Below, piece after piece: positions 50,579 through 58,962 of a DNA stretch of 64,000 nucleotides. The position numbers were made by a program, and so were the translations under genes. Numbering within the stretch: the stretch's first letter is position 1; the number at the start of each line of letters is the position of its first letter. The DNA comes from Enorma phocaeensis (GTDB lineage: Bacteria > Actinomycetota > Coriobacteriia > Coriobacteriales > Coriobacteriaceae), in contig NZ_LT891970.1 of the NCBI RefSeq assembly GCF_900186505.1, positions 133,923 through 197,922 on the forward strand, read 5' to 3'. The notes below the pieces were generated by a model. It did no database searches and had not been told where the DNA came from. It saw only the letters and a list, made by a program, of their open reading frames with translations.

Positions 50579-51004
50579 CTACGACAGATAGGATTCAAGC
50601 GCTTTGACGAGAAACTCCGTCGCGCCCTCACCGGCAGCGTCATCGTAATACGTGCGGAACCGGTCATCGGCAAGGTACATCTGCGCCAAACCGCGATGCG
50701 CCTCAGGCGTGTAACGGCCTGCCCCCCAATGCCCCTGGATCCACCGCGCATGCATGCGCGCGAGCTCCTGCGATTCCTCGCTCGCCGTATCGCCCGTAGC
50801 CATAGCAAGCACGAGCTGCTCGTTGATAGCCTCTCCCAGCTGCTCGAGGTCATCCCACTCCTCGCGCGATGCGGAACGCAGGCGGTCGTTCGCCGCATCC
50901 ACCGCATCGTCGCCCCAGCGCTCACGCGCCTCCTTGCCGTACGTACGCTCGTTCACCGAGACCTTCTCGTTTTTCAACGCCTCGAAGGCACGCATCTCGC
51001 TCAT
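50579..51004 (-). CDS. Stand-alone TipAS antibiotic-binding domain protein
   Basis: The 141-residue protein matches the TipAS domain, the ligand-binding half of the MerR-type regulators TipA/Mta: EALKNEKVSVNERTYGKEAR, ARMHARWIQGHWGAGRYTPE, HRGLAQMYLADDRFRTYYDD and GATEFLVKALESYL. The MerR DNA-binding domain is absent. It may sequester a thiopeptide-like drug, as the TipAS form made from an internal start does in Streptomyces. The ATG at 51004 has GGAGAC upstream. Confidence 0.85.
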   Translation of the reverse strand: MSEMRAFEALKNEKVSVNERTYGKEARERWGDDAVDAANDRLRSASREEWDDLEQLGEAINEQLVLAMATGDTASEESQELARMHARWIQGHWGAGRYTPEAHRGLAQMYLADDRFRTYYDDAAGEGATEFLVKALESYLS

Positions 51005-51244
51005 GGGCACCGTCTCCTTCAATCTCAAATTAGCGGGCATTACCATATCGCATCACGCAGCAGGAAACAGCCGGACAGTACGCACCACTTGGCGATGCGC
51101 AGCGTTTCCCCAGTACACAAGCGCTCTACTGCATCTCATCTGGCGGTAGAGCAATCTCAACCAGCTGTCGGTTGAGTTCCCAGACACCCGGCGCGACAAT
51201 CATGGTGCGCGCAACCAGAACGCAAGCACGACGAAAGGACCACC

Positions 51245-51664
51245 ATGGAACGCCAAACGCTTGGGACCATGATCCGCACGCTTCGCCAAGAGAAACAGAT
51301 GACTCAGCTCGACCTCGGACGTGAAATGGGGGTCACCGACAAAGCCGTTTCAAAATGGGAACGCGACCTATCGGTACCGGATGTGAGCTCGCTGCCCAAG
51401 CTCGCCGGCCTACTCGGCGTTTCCGTCGATGAGCTCTTGCAAGCCCGCGCCGCAGGAGAACAATCCACCGAGCGCAATCCTTCGCTTGAGAAGGCAAGCA
51501 CTCTCATCAAGCTCGTTTTCAAAGCGGTGGCACTCGCCATGGGCGTCGGCGTGACCGCTCTCTCCATCATGGACGAGATCGACCCGCGCAACGCATTTAT
51601 ATTGCTCGGCATCGGCCTCGCTTGTCTCGCGCTCACGCAGATCGCAGATGAGGGCAAGGAGTAG
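51245..51664 (+). CDS. XRE-type regulator with C-terminal membrane segments
   Basis: The 139-residue protein has an XRE helix-turn-helix (residues 1-65: LRQEKQMTQLDLGREMGVTD, KAVSKWERDLSVPDVS) and, after a linker, two hydrophobic segments in the last 55 residues (LIKLVFKAVALAMGVGVTAL, FILLGIGLACLAL). It is therefore a membrane-anchored regulator. The ATG at 51245 has AAAGGA upstream. It converges with the Fic gene. Confidence 0.85.
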   Translation: MERQTLGTMIRTLRQEKQMTQLDLGREMGVTDKAVSKWERDLSVPDVSSLPKLAGLLGVSVDELLQARAAGEQSTERNPSLEKASTLIKLVFKAVALAMGVGVTALSIMDEIDPRNAFILLGIGLACLALTQIADEGKE

Positions 51665-51688
51665 AAACGGCTCCATGGCTGCGGCGAC

Positions 51689-51723
51689 GGTTGCCGCCTC
51701 ATCACAAACGCGGGGCGGCAACC
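51689..51723. terminator. Hairpin between XRE and Fic genes
   Basis: GGTTGCCGCC and its perfect complement enclose 15 bases, between convergent genes. It may act on both strands. Confidence 0.6.
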
Positions 51724-51757
51724 AGGCGGAAACCCATCGCATTACATTGCCAGCAGA

Positions 51758-52654
51758 TTAGCCATTGATTCCGAAGCGGTTCATAAGCTCGCCGAATGCG
51801 TCCTGCGCGGCGCGACATGTATCCAGCAGATATCCTGGTTCGCGATCCCATTCGTTCAGCCCTCGATAGTAGAACAGCTTGATCTCATCGGTAATGATGA
51901 ACGGAACCACGCCGTGACGCAGGCATTCTTTGAAAAGAAGCAGGCGACCCACGCGCCCGTTGCCGTCTTGGAAGGGATGGATGCGCTCGAATGCCACGTG
52001 AAATGCAACGATGTCCTCAAGTGTTTTCCCGCCGCCGTCTTCGTAATCATCGATGAGCGCACGCATGCGCTGCGGGACGTCCTCAGGCGAGGCGGTCTCA
52101 CGGCCACCGACCTCGTTGGGCAAGCGCTTGTACTCCCCAACTGCAAACCAGGTTTTCCGGCTATCGCTCGTACCGCTCTTTACCTGAGCATGAAGCTGCT
52201 TGACCATGCGCTCGCTGATGCGATGTCCAGCAGCATCGATCATCATGTCGATGCAACGAAAATGATTCGCCGTTTCAACAATGTCGTCCACATTCGCCAC
52301 ATCGCCAGCACCGATGGTGTTCGTCTCGAAGATGAAGCGCGTCTGATCGTGCGTCAGCCTGCCTCCCTCCATATGGTTGGAGTTGAAGGTAAGGTCAATC
52401 TGCACACGATGGTAGATGCCGCCAGGCAGGTTAGCCTCGCGTTCCCGCCTCAGCACGGCAAGCAGCGAGGCGGGGCGGGCATCGGTGCGAGGCTTACGCA
52501 CAGGCTTCTCTGCGCCTGTCGGAATGACCCATGTCTTGCCGACGAGAAACGCACCCGGCACACGACCTTGGGCGCAGTAGTTCCTAGCCGTACGTTCGGA
52601 AACACCCCATGCCTCAGCAGCGTCGGCAACTGACCAGATACCTTTTGCTGCCAT
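51758..52654 (-). CDS. Fic family protein with N-terminal helix-turn-helix
   Basis: The 298-residue protein begins with an excisionase/MerR-like helix-turn-helix (WSVADAAEAWGVSERTARNY), then the Fic domain with the inhibitory motif SNHMEGG near residue 92 and the catalytic loop HPFQDGNGRVGR near 220, both intact. Fic proteins transfer AMP from ATP to target proteins, and the Glu in the inhibitory helix blocks this until released. The ATG at 52654 has AAGAGGG upstream. A large dyad in front of the gene suggests autoregulation through the N-terminal domain. Confidence 0.92.
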   Translation of the reverse strand: MAAKGIWSVADAAEAWGVSERTARNYCAQGRVPGAFLVGKTWVIPTGAEKPVRKPRTDARPASLLAVLRREREANLPGGIYHRVQIDLTFNSNHMEGGRLTHDQTRFIFETNTIGAGDVANVDDIVETANHFRCIDMMIDAAGHRISERMVKQLHAQVKSGTSDSRKTWFAVGEYKRLPNEVGGRETASPEDVPQRMRALIDDYEDGGGKTLEDIVAFHVAFERIHPFQDGNGRVGRLLLFKECLRHGVVPFIITDEIKLFYYRGLNEWDREPGYLLDTCRAAQDAFGELMNRFGING

Positions 52655-52663
52655 GGCCCTCTT

Positions 52664-52727
52664 CCCCTACCGGCAATATTTCTTGATAGATAATGTATCA
52701 GATGCCATGTTATATTGCCGATAGGGG
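52664..52727. promoter_or_regulatory. Large dyad in the Fic promoter region
   Basis: CCCCTACCGGCAATAT and its complement (one mismatch) flank 32 bases that contain a second dyad TGATA/TATCA. The arms lie just before the Fic start, so it is probably an operator. Confidence 0.6.
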
Positions 52728-52799
52728 AAGCGCATTATTCCTCACACCTGAACGCGTCACGACGGATATCAAGACGAGTATGCCGCACAGGTCACGTCC

Positions 52800-53639
52800 A
52801 TGTGCTCGAAGGCAGTAACCATGCGAGCGAGGCGTACATGGTCACAGCCGAGGCGGTCGAGTTCCGCGATGTCGACCGCCCCTTCTACGCATATCGTGAA
52901 AACGCCTCAAAGCGTGTTCCCCGATCAAACGCTGAACGAGGCGCTATGTCTCGAAACGGCAAAACTATGCGGGTTCGACACTGCAGAGTGGACGCTTTTG
53001 AAGTTGGATGGAGGAGAGCCGCTTCTCGCGGTCCGGCGCTTTGATCGCATATTTCCCAATCATCAAGAGAAGCTCATCAGCAGCTTGCCTGTTCCCAAAC
53101 GGCTGCATCAAGCGGATTTCTGCCAAGCATCGCTTCTCATGCCCGAAATGAAATACGAGCCGACCAACGGGAACTACGTAAACCGTTGCGGGACCATACT
53201 TACTCATGCCTCCAGCAACCCATTTGGCGACCGCGCCCTCTTCTTGCAAACGCTGTACTTCGACTATCTCATCGGAAACTGCAACAACCATCTCAAGAAT
53301 CACGCCATGCTCTGGGATGAAACCTGGGACTCTTGCGAATTGGCCCCGTTGTACGACATCACCTGTACAACCATCTATCCAAGCGTCAACAAAGAAATGG
53401 GTGTCTCGCTTTGCGCGAGCCGCAAGATCTCCGATGTTACCTCCGATGACATCGCGGAAACTTCAAAAGCGCTGGGAGTTCCCCAGAAGCTTGGCGTGAG
53501 CTTGTATCGAGAACTCTGCTCCAAATCCACCAAAGCCCTTGATGCGGTTGCAGACCATCTCACCCAGTTTGGATACGACCGCGTTGAGCTTCTCGTCGAG
53601 CATATCAGCGAGGAGTTCACCAGCAAGGTACGGCTATAG
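52800..53639 (+). pseudogene. HipA-like kinase, N-terminally truncated and catalytically altered
   Basis: From about residue 30 the frame reads a HipA C-terminal domain: STHIVKTPQSVFPDQTLNEA, LLAVRRFDRI, RLHQ-like PKRLHQADFCQA, and LAPLYDITCTT. The N-terminal subdomain is absent, and the 30 leading residues look out of frame. In the catalytic loop, IGNCNNHLKNH has Asn where active kinases carry Asp (GNxDxHxKN). It is therefore likely to be inactive, a relic of a hipBA locus beside the intact one at 53758. Confidence 0.7.
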
Positions 53640-53647
53640 AAGGCCTC

Positions 53648-53744
53648 TGTTTTCGCGTTCGCATAAGTAGAATCCTAAATTCTATTGATTTATGCGTACG
53701 CGTAAATCATACTAAATAAACTCATTGTTTTCGCGTTCGTATAA
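53648..53744. promoter_or_regulatory. HipB operator region with repeats
   Basis: TGTTTTCGCGTTCG(C/T)ATAA occurs at 53648-53666 and 53726-53744. Between them, 53687-53708 is a 22-bp palindrome (GATTTATGCG centred on TA) with one mismatch. They lie upstream of hipB. Confidence 0.6.
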
Positions 53745-53757
53745 ATCGGAGGAGATT

Positions 53758-53973
53758 ATGCAGGTAATTATTACCCCTAGCGATCTCGGCAGCATCATTA
53801 AAGCCGAACGGAAGCGCCAAGGGTTTACGCAGGCAGAATTCGCCGGGCTCTGCGGCGTCGGCATCACATTTCTCTCCCAACTCGAGAACGGCAAAGAGAC
53901 AGCTGAGCTTGGAAAAACGCTCGCCGTGCTCACAACACTCGGCCTAGATGTCTTCGTTGAGAGGAGAAGCTGA
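53758..53973 (+). CDS. hipB: HipB-type antitoxin/regulator
   Basis: The 71-residue XRE protein (SDLGSIIKAERKRQGFTQAE, FAGLCGVGITFLSQLENGKE) is the DNA-binding partner of HipA. Its stop overlaps the HipA start by TGATG, so the pair is translationally coupled. The ATG at 53758 has GGAGG upstream. It should repress its own operon through the repeats just before it and hold HipA inactive. Confidence 0.88.
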   Translation: MQVIITPSDLGSIIKAERKRQGFTQAEFAGLCGVGITFLSQLENGKETAELGKTLAVLTTLGLDVFVERRS

Positions 53974-55259
53974 TGGAGAGCAATCTCAGAGTTATTCGGC
54001 TTGAATACCGTGACCTTCTAACAGTTGGAACCATTTCTACAGCAACCATGACGTTCCGATATGACGATGGATACCTTTCATCTGCTCGTGCCATTCCGCT
54101 CTCGCTTTCCCTCCCCCTTTCAAATCGTCCGTATGAGCTCTCCGTTTTTCAACCGTTTTTTGAAGGCCTGCTACCTGAAGGGGAAGCTCGTCGAGCCTTA
54201 GCTGGTGAGCTGCGTCTGCCGGAGCAGGATTGGTTATCGCTCCTTGCGGCTTGCGGTAGAGATTGCATCGGCGATGTCGTTATCCGCGACGAAGGCGACC
54301 GTGACCCATTCGAAGAGCATGGCTATAACGCCATAACCCACAATGACCTCATTGAGATGTTCCTCGACAGACCAAGCCGCGCACTTGAGAACGCAACCAT
54401 GCGCCTCTCGCTCGCCGGTGCTCAAGACAAAACTGGCCTCGCCCATCAACCAGAAGCGCCGATGACCGAAGGATGGCTTCAGCCGAAGGGCACCGCTGCG
54501 ACAACCCACATCCTTAAATCAAGCCCGCTTCGTGACATACCTGAAATAGAGTACCTTTGCATGAGCGCTGCGAATGCCTGCGGCATAAGGGTGGCAAACG
54601 TGTCGCTCCTCGACCTCGGTCAACCCATCCTTGCAGTCGAACGATTCGACCGCTCCATTTCACCCGATTCCGCCGACCTGCATGTCACAAGGCTTCATCA
54701 AGAAGATCTTGCCCAGGCGTTCGGGATCACCCCCGGATCAAAATATGCAGAGCTGGAAGGCGGCAGCATCCGAAGCATCGCGCACTTCCTCCGCTCACAA
54801 GCGAGCACCCCGGCACTGGATATCTTGCACTTTGCTCAGATGCTCTGCTTTTCTTACCTTATCGGGGACTGCGATGCTCATCTCAAGAACTATTCGCTTA
54901 TGTATGGGACAGGGAGGCATCCGAGACGTACGGCTTTATCGCTTGCCCCGGCATACGATCTCGTATGCACTACATATTTCCCCAGATACAGCCGCGACAT
55001 GGCGATGTCCCTTGGTGGATCGCGCAATATCGACGAGATCGCTCCCTCGACATTCAGTGCTCTTGCCCGAGAGCTCGGGATCACCGAAGCGGCTCTCAAG
55101 AGATTGGCAAGTCCACTTGCAGAGCGTATCGAAGACGCGATACGAGCGGCTGGAGACGGCTCGATGGGGCCCGTCCTGGAATCCACACCCTATATCGCCG
55201 ATGACCTCATCGAAGACATCGCCCCGCGCCGCGAAATACTCAGGACGTTCTGCCAGTAA
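53973..55259 (+). CDS. hipA: HipA-type serine/threonine kinase toxin
   Basis: The 428-residue kinase is complete: an N-terminal couple_hipA domain (PFFEGLLPEGEARRALAGE), then a kinase domain with LSLAGAQDKTGLAH, THILKSSPLRDIPEIE, LAVERFDRS, the catalytic loop GDCDAHLKNYSLMYG and metal-binding YDLVCTT. HipA of E. coli phosphorylates glutamyl-tRNA synthetase and causes growth arrest; the target here is unknown. It is translated with HipB. A strong bidirectional terminator follows. Confidence 0.9.
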   Translation: MESNLRVIRLEYRDLLTVGTISTATMTFRYDDGYLSSARAIPLSLSLPLSNRPYELSVFQPFFEGLLPEGEARRALAGELRLPEQDWLSLLAACGRDCIGDVVIRDEGDRDPFEEHGYNAITHNDLIEMFLDRPSRALENATMRLSLAGAQDKTGLAHQPEAPMTEGWLQPKGTAATTHILKSSPLRDIPEIEYLCMSAANACGIRVANVSLLDLGQPILAVERFDRSISPDSADLHVTRLHQEDLAQAFGITPGSKYAELEGGSIRSIAHFLRSQASTPALDILHFAQMLCFSYLIGDCDAHLKNYSLMYGTGRHPRRTALSLAPAYDLVCTTYFPRYSRDMAMSLGGSRNIDEIAPSTFSALARELGITEAALKRLASPLAERIEDAIRAAGDGSMGPVLESTPYIADDLIEDIAPRREILRTFCQ

Positions 55260-55277
55260 GCGCGAAACGTGCAGGCA

Positions 55278-55311
55278 CGGCGCCCGTCCCATCGCCCTGG
55301 GACGGGCGCCG
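55278..55311. terminator. Bidirectional terminator after hipA
   Basis: Fourteen-base perfect arms CGGCGCCCGTCCCA and complement flank TCGCCC, between hipA and the convergent DUF6440 gene. Confidence 0.8.
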
Positions 55312-55324
55312 CTGCCCGCATTGC

Positions 55325-55546
55325 CTACTCCCGGTCGAGCAACTGACCGAAGGCAACCTGGTCGCCCTCGCCCAGTGGCGTGACCAAGGGTTTTCCGTCG
55401 GCGTCCACGAGCACGGTGATGCCGCTGCCACCCGTCATGTTGGACGACATCAGCAAGTAGTTCACCCCGGTCTGCACATCGACGATGACCTTGCGAACGT
55501 TGGTCACGCCCTGCGAATACACCTCGACAAAACGCTCTTTCGCCAT
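55325..55546 (-). CDS. DUF6440 family protein
   Basis: The 73-residue protein fits the DUF6440 pattern: ERFVEVYSQGVTNVRKVIVD, TGVNYLLMSSNMTGGSGITV, and LVDADGKPLVTPLGEG. It is small, soluble and of unknown function. The ATG at 55546 has AAAGGA upstream; an ATG five codons earlier is also possible. It is convergent with hipA. Confidence 0.72.
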   Translation of the reverse strand: MAKERFVEVYSQGVTNVRKVIVDVQTGVNYLLMSSNMTGGSGITVLVDADGKPLVTPLGEGDQVAFGQLLDRE

Positions 55547-55638
55547 AGCAGTTCCTTTCATTGTTCGGTTGCAAGACTATCGTTCAAACATGTTTGGCTG
55601 ATATCGATGCCGGCTGCTTGGATGCCAGATGGTGGGTT

Positions 55639-56046
55639 CTAGTTCCCCAGCAACCTTGAGATGATGCCCGCCGCGATCGACGCAGGGATGAACAGCGCCG
55701 CAGCTGGTGCCGCGATAGGCGCAAGATCCCAGTCCATCGCAATGCCCACAATCACCCATGCCACGCAGGCAAACCCGAACACCATCATGACGACGCCGAG
55801 CCGGTTCATCCTCTTGACCCCCGCGGCTAGCGAATCGCGCATCTCCTTCGAGTCTTCCCGTACCAGCGCATCGATGCTCACGCCGAAGAGCTCGCTCAGA
55901 AGCAGAAGGCTCTGCACGTCCGGATACGTTCGATCTGTCTCCCAGTTGGAAATGGTGTTCCGCGTCACGAACACCGCCTTTGCCAGCTCGCCCTGCGACA
56001 TGCCGAGCCGCTCGCGATGCTCTTTGATGCGCCGTGCGAGTTCCAC
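55639..56046 (-). CDS. XRE-type regulator with C-terminal membrane segments
   Basis: The 135-residue protein has an XRE helix-turn-helix (residues 1-65: HRERLGMSQGELAKAVFVTR, NTISNWETDRTYPDVQ) and two hydrophobic segments (VVMMVFGFACVAWVIVGIAM, FIPASIAAGIISRLL). It is thus a membrane-tethered regulator like those at 51245 and 20545. The start is a GTG at 56046 with AAAGGA upstream. Confidence 0.86.
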   Translation of the reverse strand: MELARRIKEHRERLGMSQGELAKAVFVTRNTISNWETDRTYPDVQSLLLLSELFGVSIDALVREDSKEMRDSLAAGVKRMNRLGVVMMVFGFACVAWVIVGIAMDWDLAPIAAPAAALFIPASIAAGIISRLLGN

Positions 56047-56245
56047 GCGAATCCTTTCGGGTACTTAGTTGCCGTGCCGCGGAAACTGTACCATCGAGCT
56101 GCTTTGGCAAGTGCGCGATTGAGTGAAATGTGGCTGCCAAAAGGTTTGTGCAGCTGTGTTGAACTGGTATTTTGCTGAACTGCTTGTGTATGGGGCGCTT
56201 CCTCCAGGGAGCCCGCCGAGCAGAGGCTGCCGCGCGGTTTTAGGA

Positions 56246-56752
56246 TTATGCGCGCCGCACGGGGACCCAGATCTCGCTGTACGCGGTGCCATCTTCGCGA
56301 ATGTTGCTGAACGAGAACATCCGGAAGCCGTTGAGCTCGTAGGGTACGGTACCCAACCATTCGCCGTAGATGCTCGCCGTCGTCTGCTGCATGGCCTGGG
56401 GGAAGGGCCCGTCGCTGGGAAAGACCGCCCACACGCCGGCTGCGGCTTCGAGCGTGGAGAGGCCCGTGCCCACTTCTGCTGCAGGCACCGTCGTGGCAAC
56501 GCCGATCATGTGCGTCAGCATGCCCTCCTCGCGCTGGAAGTTCGTGTCGGAATCCCACGAGACGTTCAGCACCTCATGCGGCAGCGAGTCGAAGGCTTCC
56601 CCCATGAGACGATGCATCTCCGTGCGCTGCTCCGGTGTGATGGACCGGGCGAGCTCTTCGATAGCGGGGTTTTCGCCCTCGAACTGCATGGGTACACGCA
56701 CCGCGGCTCCCGCGAAGCGGAATGCCGGAAGCTCGATGATCCTGTATCCCAT
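56246..56752 (-). CDS. GyrI-like/AraC effector-binding domain protein
   Basis: The 168-residue protein starts MGYRIIELPAFRFAGAAVRV and ends with the GyrI/AraC effector-binding fold (GLSTLEAAAGVWAVFPSDGP, YEWLG-like YGEWLGTVPYELNGFRMF, EIWVPVRRA). The Cys-poor first half, residues 20-75, includes a MHRLMGEAFDSLPHEVLN insert seen in some family members. It lacks any DNA-binding domain, so it may bind a small molecule as a soluble receptor. The ATG at 56752 has GGGAGAG upstream. Confidence 0.78.
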   Translation of the reverse strand: MGYRIIELPAFRFAGAAVRVPMQFEGENPAIEELARSITPEQRTEMHRLMGEAFDSLPHEVLNVSWDSDTNFQREEGMLTHMIGVATTVPAAEVGTGLSTLEAAAGVWAVFPSDGPFPQAMQQTTASIYGEWLGTVPYELNGFRMFSFSNIREDGTAYSEIWVPVRRA

Positions 56753-56832
56753 AGTTAGCACTCTCCCTAGGTTGCGCCGCACGCTCGGTATAGCAGTTCA
56801 TCGTCCACCTTCTCCAGTGAACGAGGCCTTGT

Positions 56833-57396
56833 CTACTTTTCCGGGTAATACGGGCAGGCGCCGTGCAAGCATACGCCATTCGAATCGGACACCGCGCATG
56901 AAGGTACACGGTCGCCAAGTTCGAGCTGCGTACCCAGCTCCTTGTTGAACCAGGGCACCGCAGTACGTATCGCGATGCGCGTATCGCGCTTGCAGCACCG
57001 GGGAGCACCTGCTTGGGCGATCTGCTGCAGGATATCGGCCACCATGAGCTGCCCCTCGCTCCATCCTTCGCCTCGAAGCGGTGCGTTGCCCGCCATGATG
57101 GCGAACGCCATGCCGCACGAAGCAGCCGCTCCGCACACGCCCCACTTCGCGCACGCGGCGCCAGGGACGCAAGTCGCCCGCTGCTCGAGCTCGTCGAGAG
57201 CCGAAGCTAGCAGATCGCGAGCGGCGGCATCCTTCTCCCCCGCCTGGGCGCAGGTTAGCAACGCCGCGCCCACAAGCACATGATGCACCGGTCCGAACGC
57301 CGGGCATTCCTCGCGCGCCATCAGGGCTTCCAGCAGCTCAGCCGGATCGCTCCCCTCCCATGAAAGGCAGACATCCTGAATCCATGCGGCTTCCAT
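56833..57396 (-). CDS. DUF5714 cysteine-rich protein
   Basis: The 187-residue protein has the DUF5714 pattern: HHVLVGAALLTCAQAGE, then GAACAKWGVCGAAASCGMAF, APRCCKRDTRIAIRTAV, and a C-terminal metal-like motif C(A)VSDSNGVCLHGACPYYPE. About a dozen cysteines in short motifs suggest metal or cluster binding. It is divergent from the phosphatase-ArsR fusion gene, sharing a 105-base promoter region with an ArsR-like operator, so both may respond to the same signal. The ATG at 57396 has AAGGAGAG upstream. Confidence 0.82.
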   Translation of the reverse strand: MEAAWIQDVCLSWEGSDPAELLEALMAREECPAFGPVHHVLVGAALLTCAQAGEKDAAARDLLASALDELEQRATCVPGAACAKWGVCGAAASCGMAFAIMAGNAPLRGEGWSEGQLMVADILQQIAQAGAPRCCKRDTRIAIRTAVPWFNKELGTQLELGDRVPSCAVSDSNGVCLHGACPYYPEK

Positions 57397-57460
57397 TGGC
57401 CTCTCCTTACCAGACTATGCAGGCGCGTCGCCATGCCCTCCTTGCACCTGTTGCTATAGT

Positions 57461-57484
57461 ATATATTGACAGTTATCAATATAT
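57461..57484. promoter_or_regulatory. ArsR-type operator between divergent genes
   Basis: ATATATTGA and TCAATATAT flank CAGTTA, a 24-bp dyad 18 bases upstream of the fusion gene start. Similar A+T-rich dyads are ArsR/SmtB sites. Confidence 0.65.
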
Positions 57485-57501
57485 AAGGGGTTTGACCGAA
57501 C

Positions 57502-58203
57502 ATGAGCGATTTGCCCACCGTTGCTTTCGTGTGCACTCACAACGCATGCCGCAGCCAAATCGCCGAGGCGGTAGCCCGCATCTGGGCTGACGGGACACTC
57601 ATCCCTTACTCGGCTGGCACGCATCCCGTCGAACGAGTCAACCCGGACGCCTTGCGCGTCCTACACGACCGTTACGGCATCGACGCCTCGACACAGCGCC
57701 CAAAAGCGCTCGACACGCTGCCGAGCATCGACATACTCATCACCATGGGCTGCGGCGTGACATGTCCCACGCTCCCTGCACGGCACCGCGAAGACTGGGG
57801 ACTCGAAGACCCCACGGGCCAAGGAGACAAAGCGTTCATCGCCACCATCGACGCAATCATCGAGCGCGCGCTCGACTTAAGGGAGCGCATTAGAGCAAAT
57901 CATCTCGAAGGAAGCCCTGAGCTCACGCGTCATCGCGTAGCGCGCCGCTTCAAGGCGCTTGCCGACCCCACGCGCCTGCATGTGGTTCAGCTCCTTGTGC
58001 AACACGATGAGCTTTGCGCATGCAAGCTGCTCCCCCACCTCGGAATCGGGCAACCCACGCTCTCGCATCACATGGCGCAGCTTTGCAGCGAGGGCATCGT
58101 CATCCCCCGCAAAGACGGGCGGTGGACGCATTACCGCCTCAACCGATGCGCGCTCGCCAGCATGCGGGACGCGCTTGGCAAGGATTTGGAAGGTGGCCGC
58201 TAG
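57502..58203 (+). CDS. Arsenate reductase-type phosphatase fused to ArsR regulator
   Basis: The 233-residue protein joins two usually separate proteins. Residues 1-135 are a low-molecular-weight phosphatase/arsenate reductase with the P-loop VCTHNACRSQ (CX5R) and late DPTGQGDKA supplying the catalytic Asp. Residues 145-230 are an ArsR winged helix (RRFKALADPTRLHVVQLLV, LGIGQPTLSHHMAQL) with an arsenic-site-like ELCACKLL. It probably reduces arsenate and senses arsenite. The ATG at 57502 has AAGGGG upstream. No arsenite pump gene is nearby. Confidence 0.88.
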   Translation: MSDLPTVAFVCTHNACRSQIAEAVARIWADGTLIPYSAGTHPVERVNPDALRVLHDRYGIDASTQRPKALDTLPSIDILITMGCGVTCPTLPARHREDWGLEDPTGQGDKAFIATIDAIIERALDLRERIRANHLEGSPELTRHRVARRFKALADPTRLHVVQLLVQHDELCACKLLPHLGIGQPTLSHHMAQLCSEGIVIPRKDGRWTHYRLNRCALASMRDALGKDLEGGR

Positions 58204-58500
58204 GAGAATGGCAGCGCCCGCACGCACCGCGTTGATGCCATGCACCGGCCGAAGTCCCCAGCACAATTTGGAATCAGATTTTTTCCGTTCTGCGAAGAGA
58301 AAACAGCACAATATGGGACCTCGGAATTGGTTCAAACTGAAGCACTGCTGAAAGCACGATAGCCACCCCGTCTCCATCCGTGCCGTCATGCAGCTCAGGC
58401 TTTGATTTGCGCAACTCAACCCAATTGAACAGGGAGGATCGTGACCTCATTTACCATAAGCATCAACAGGGCCGCACGCTTCACATAGGAAGGAGATGCC
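58204..58500. other. Intergenic region, no clear element
   Basis: This 297-base gap between the fusion gene and the LytTR gene contains two near copies of CAGCACAAT about 48 bases apart (near 58260 and 58308) but no hairpin or gene that I can support. The LytTR promoter must lie in its right half. Confidence 0.4.
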
Positions 58501-58959
58501 ATGGATGTGCACCTCATTGAAGACCCCGAGCGGGGCACCATCGAGGTTCAGATTCTCTGTCCACCGGCGTGCGAGCACGCAATTAATCTTGCCGAGCGGA
58601 TCCGCATGCTTACCGGGCGCATCATTGGATACGAACCTGGACGCATCGAGCGTCGCGTCATCCCGCTTTCCCATGTTGCCAGCATCGAAGTTGGCCAAGG
58701 GGCTTCATCCTATATTGTCCTTCGCAACGGAGACCTGCTGGAAACCCCTCTGCGCCTTTACGAACTTGAAGCTGCGGTAGATGGAACCGAATTCCTGAGA
58801 GCCTCGCGACAAGCGCTCGTGAACTTCGATGCCGTGATCGCCATCCGCCCAGAGCTCAACGGCCGACTTGCTCTCGATCTAGATAACAACGCGACCGTCA
58901 TCGCAACACGGACCTATGTGCCAAACATCAAGCGCAAGCTTGGGATAATTGGGAGGTAG
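58501..58959 (+). CDS. LytTR DNA-binding regulator
   Basis: The 152-residue protein has an N-terminal linker (CPPACEHAINLAERIRMLTG) and a LytTR domain (SHVASIEVGQGASSYIVLRN, LRASRQALVNFDAVIAIRPE, ATRTYVPNIKRKLG). It belongs to the group paired with DUF3021 membrane proteins, where the membrane partner inhibits the regulator and both control their own operon. The ATG at 58501 has AAGGAG upstream. The partner gene follows after three bases. Confidence 0.9.
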   Translation: MDVHLIEDPERGTIEVQILCPPACEHAINLAERIRMLTGRIIGYEPGRIERRVIPLSHVASIEVGQGASSYIVLRNGDLLETPLRLYELEAAVDGTEFLRASRQALVNFDAVIAIRPELNGRLALDLDNNATVIATRTYVPNIKRKLGIIGR

Positions 58960-58962
58960 ACC

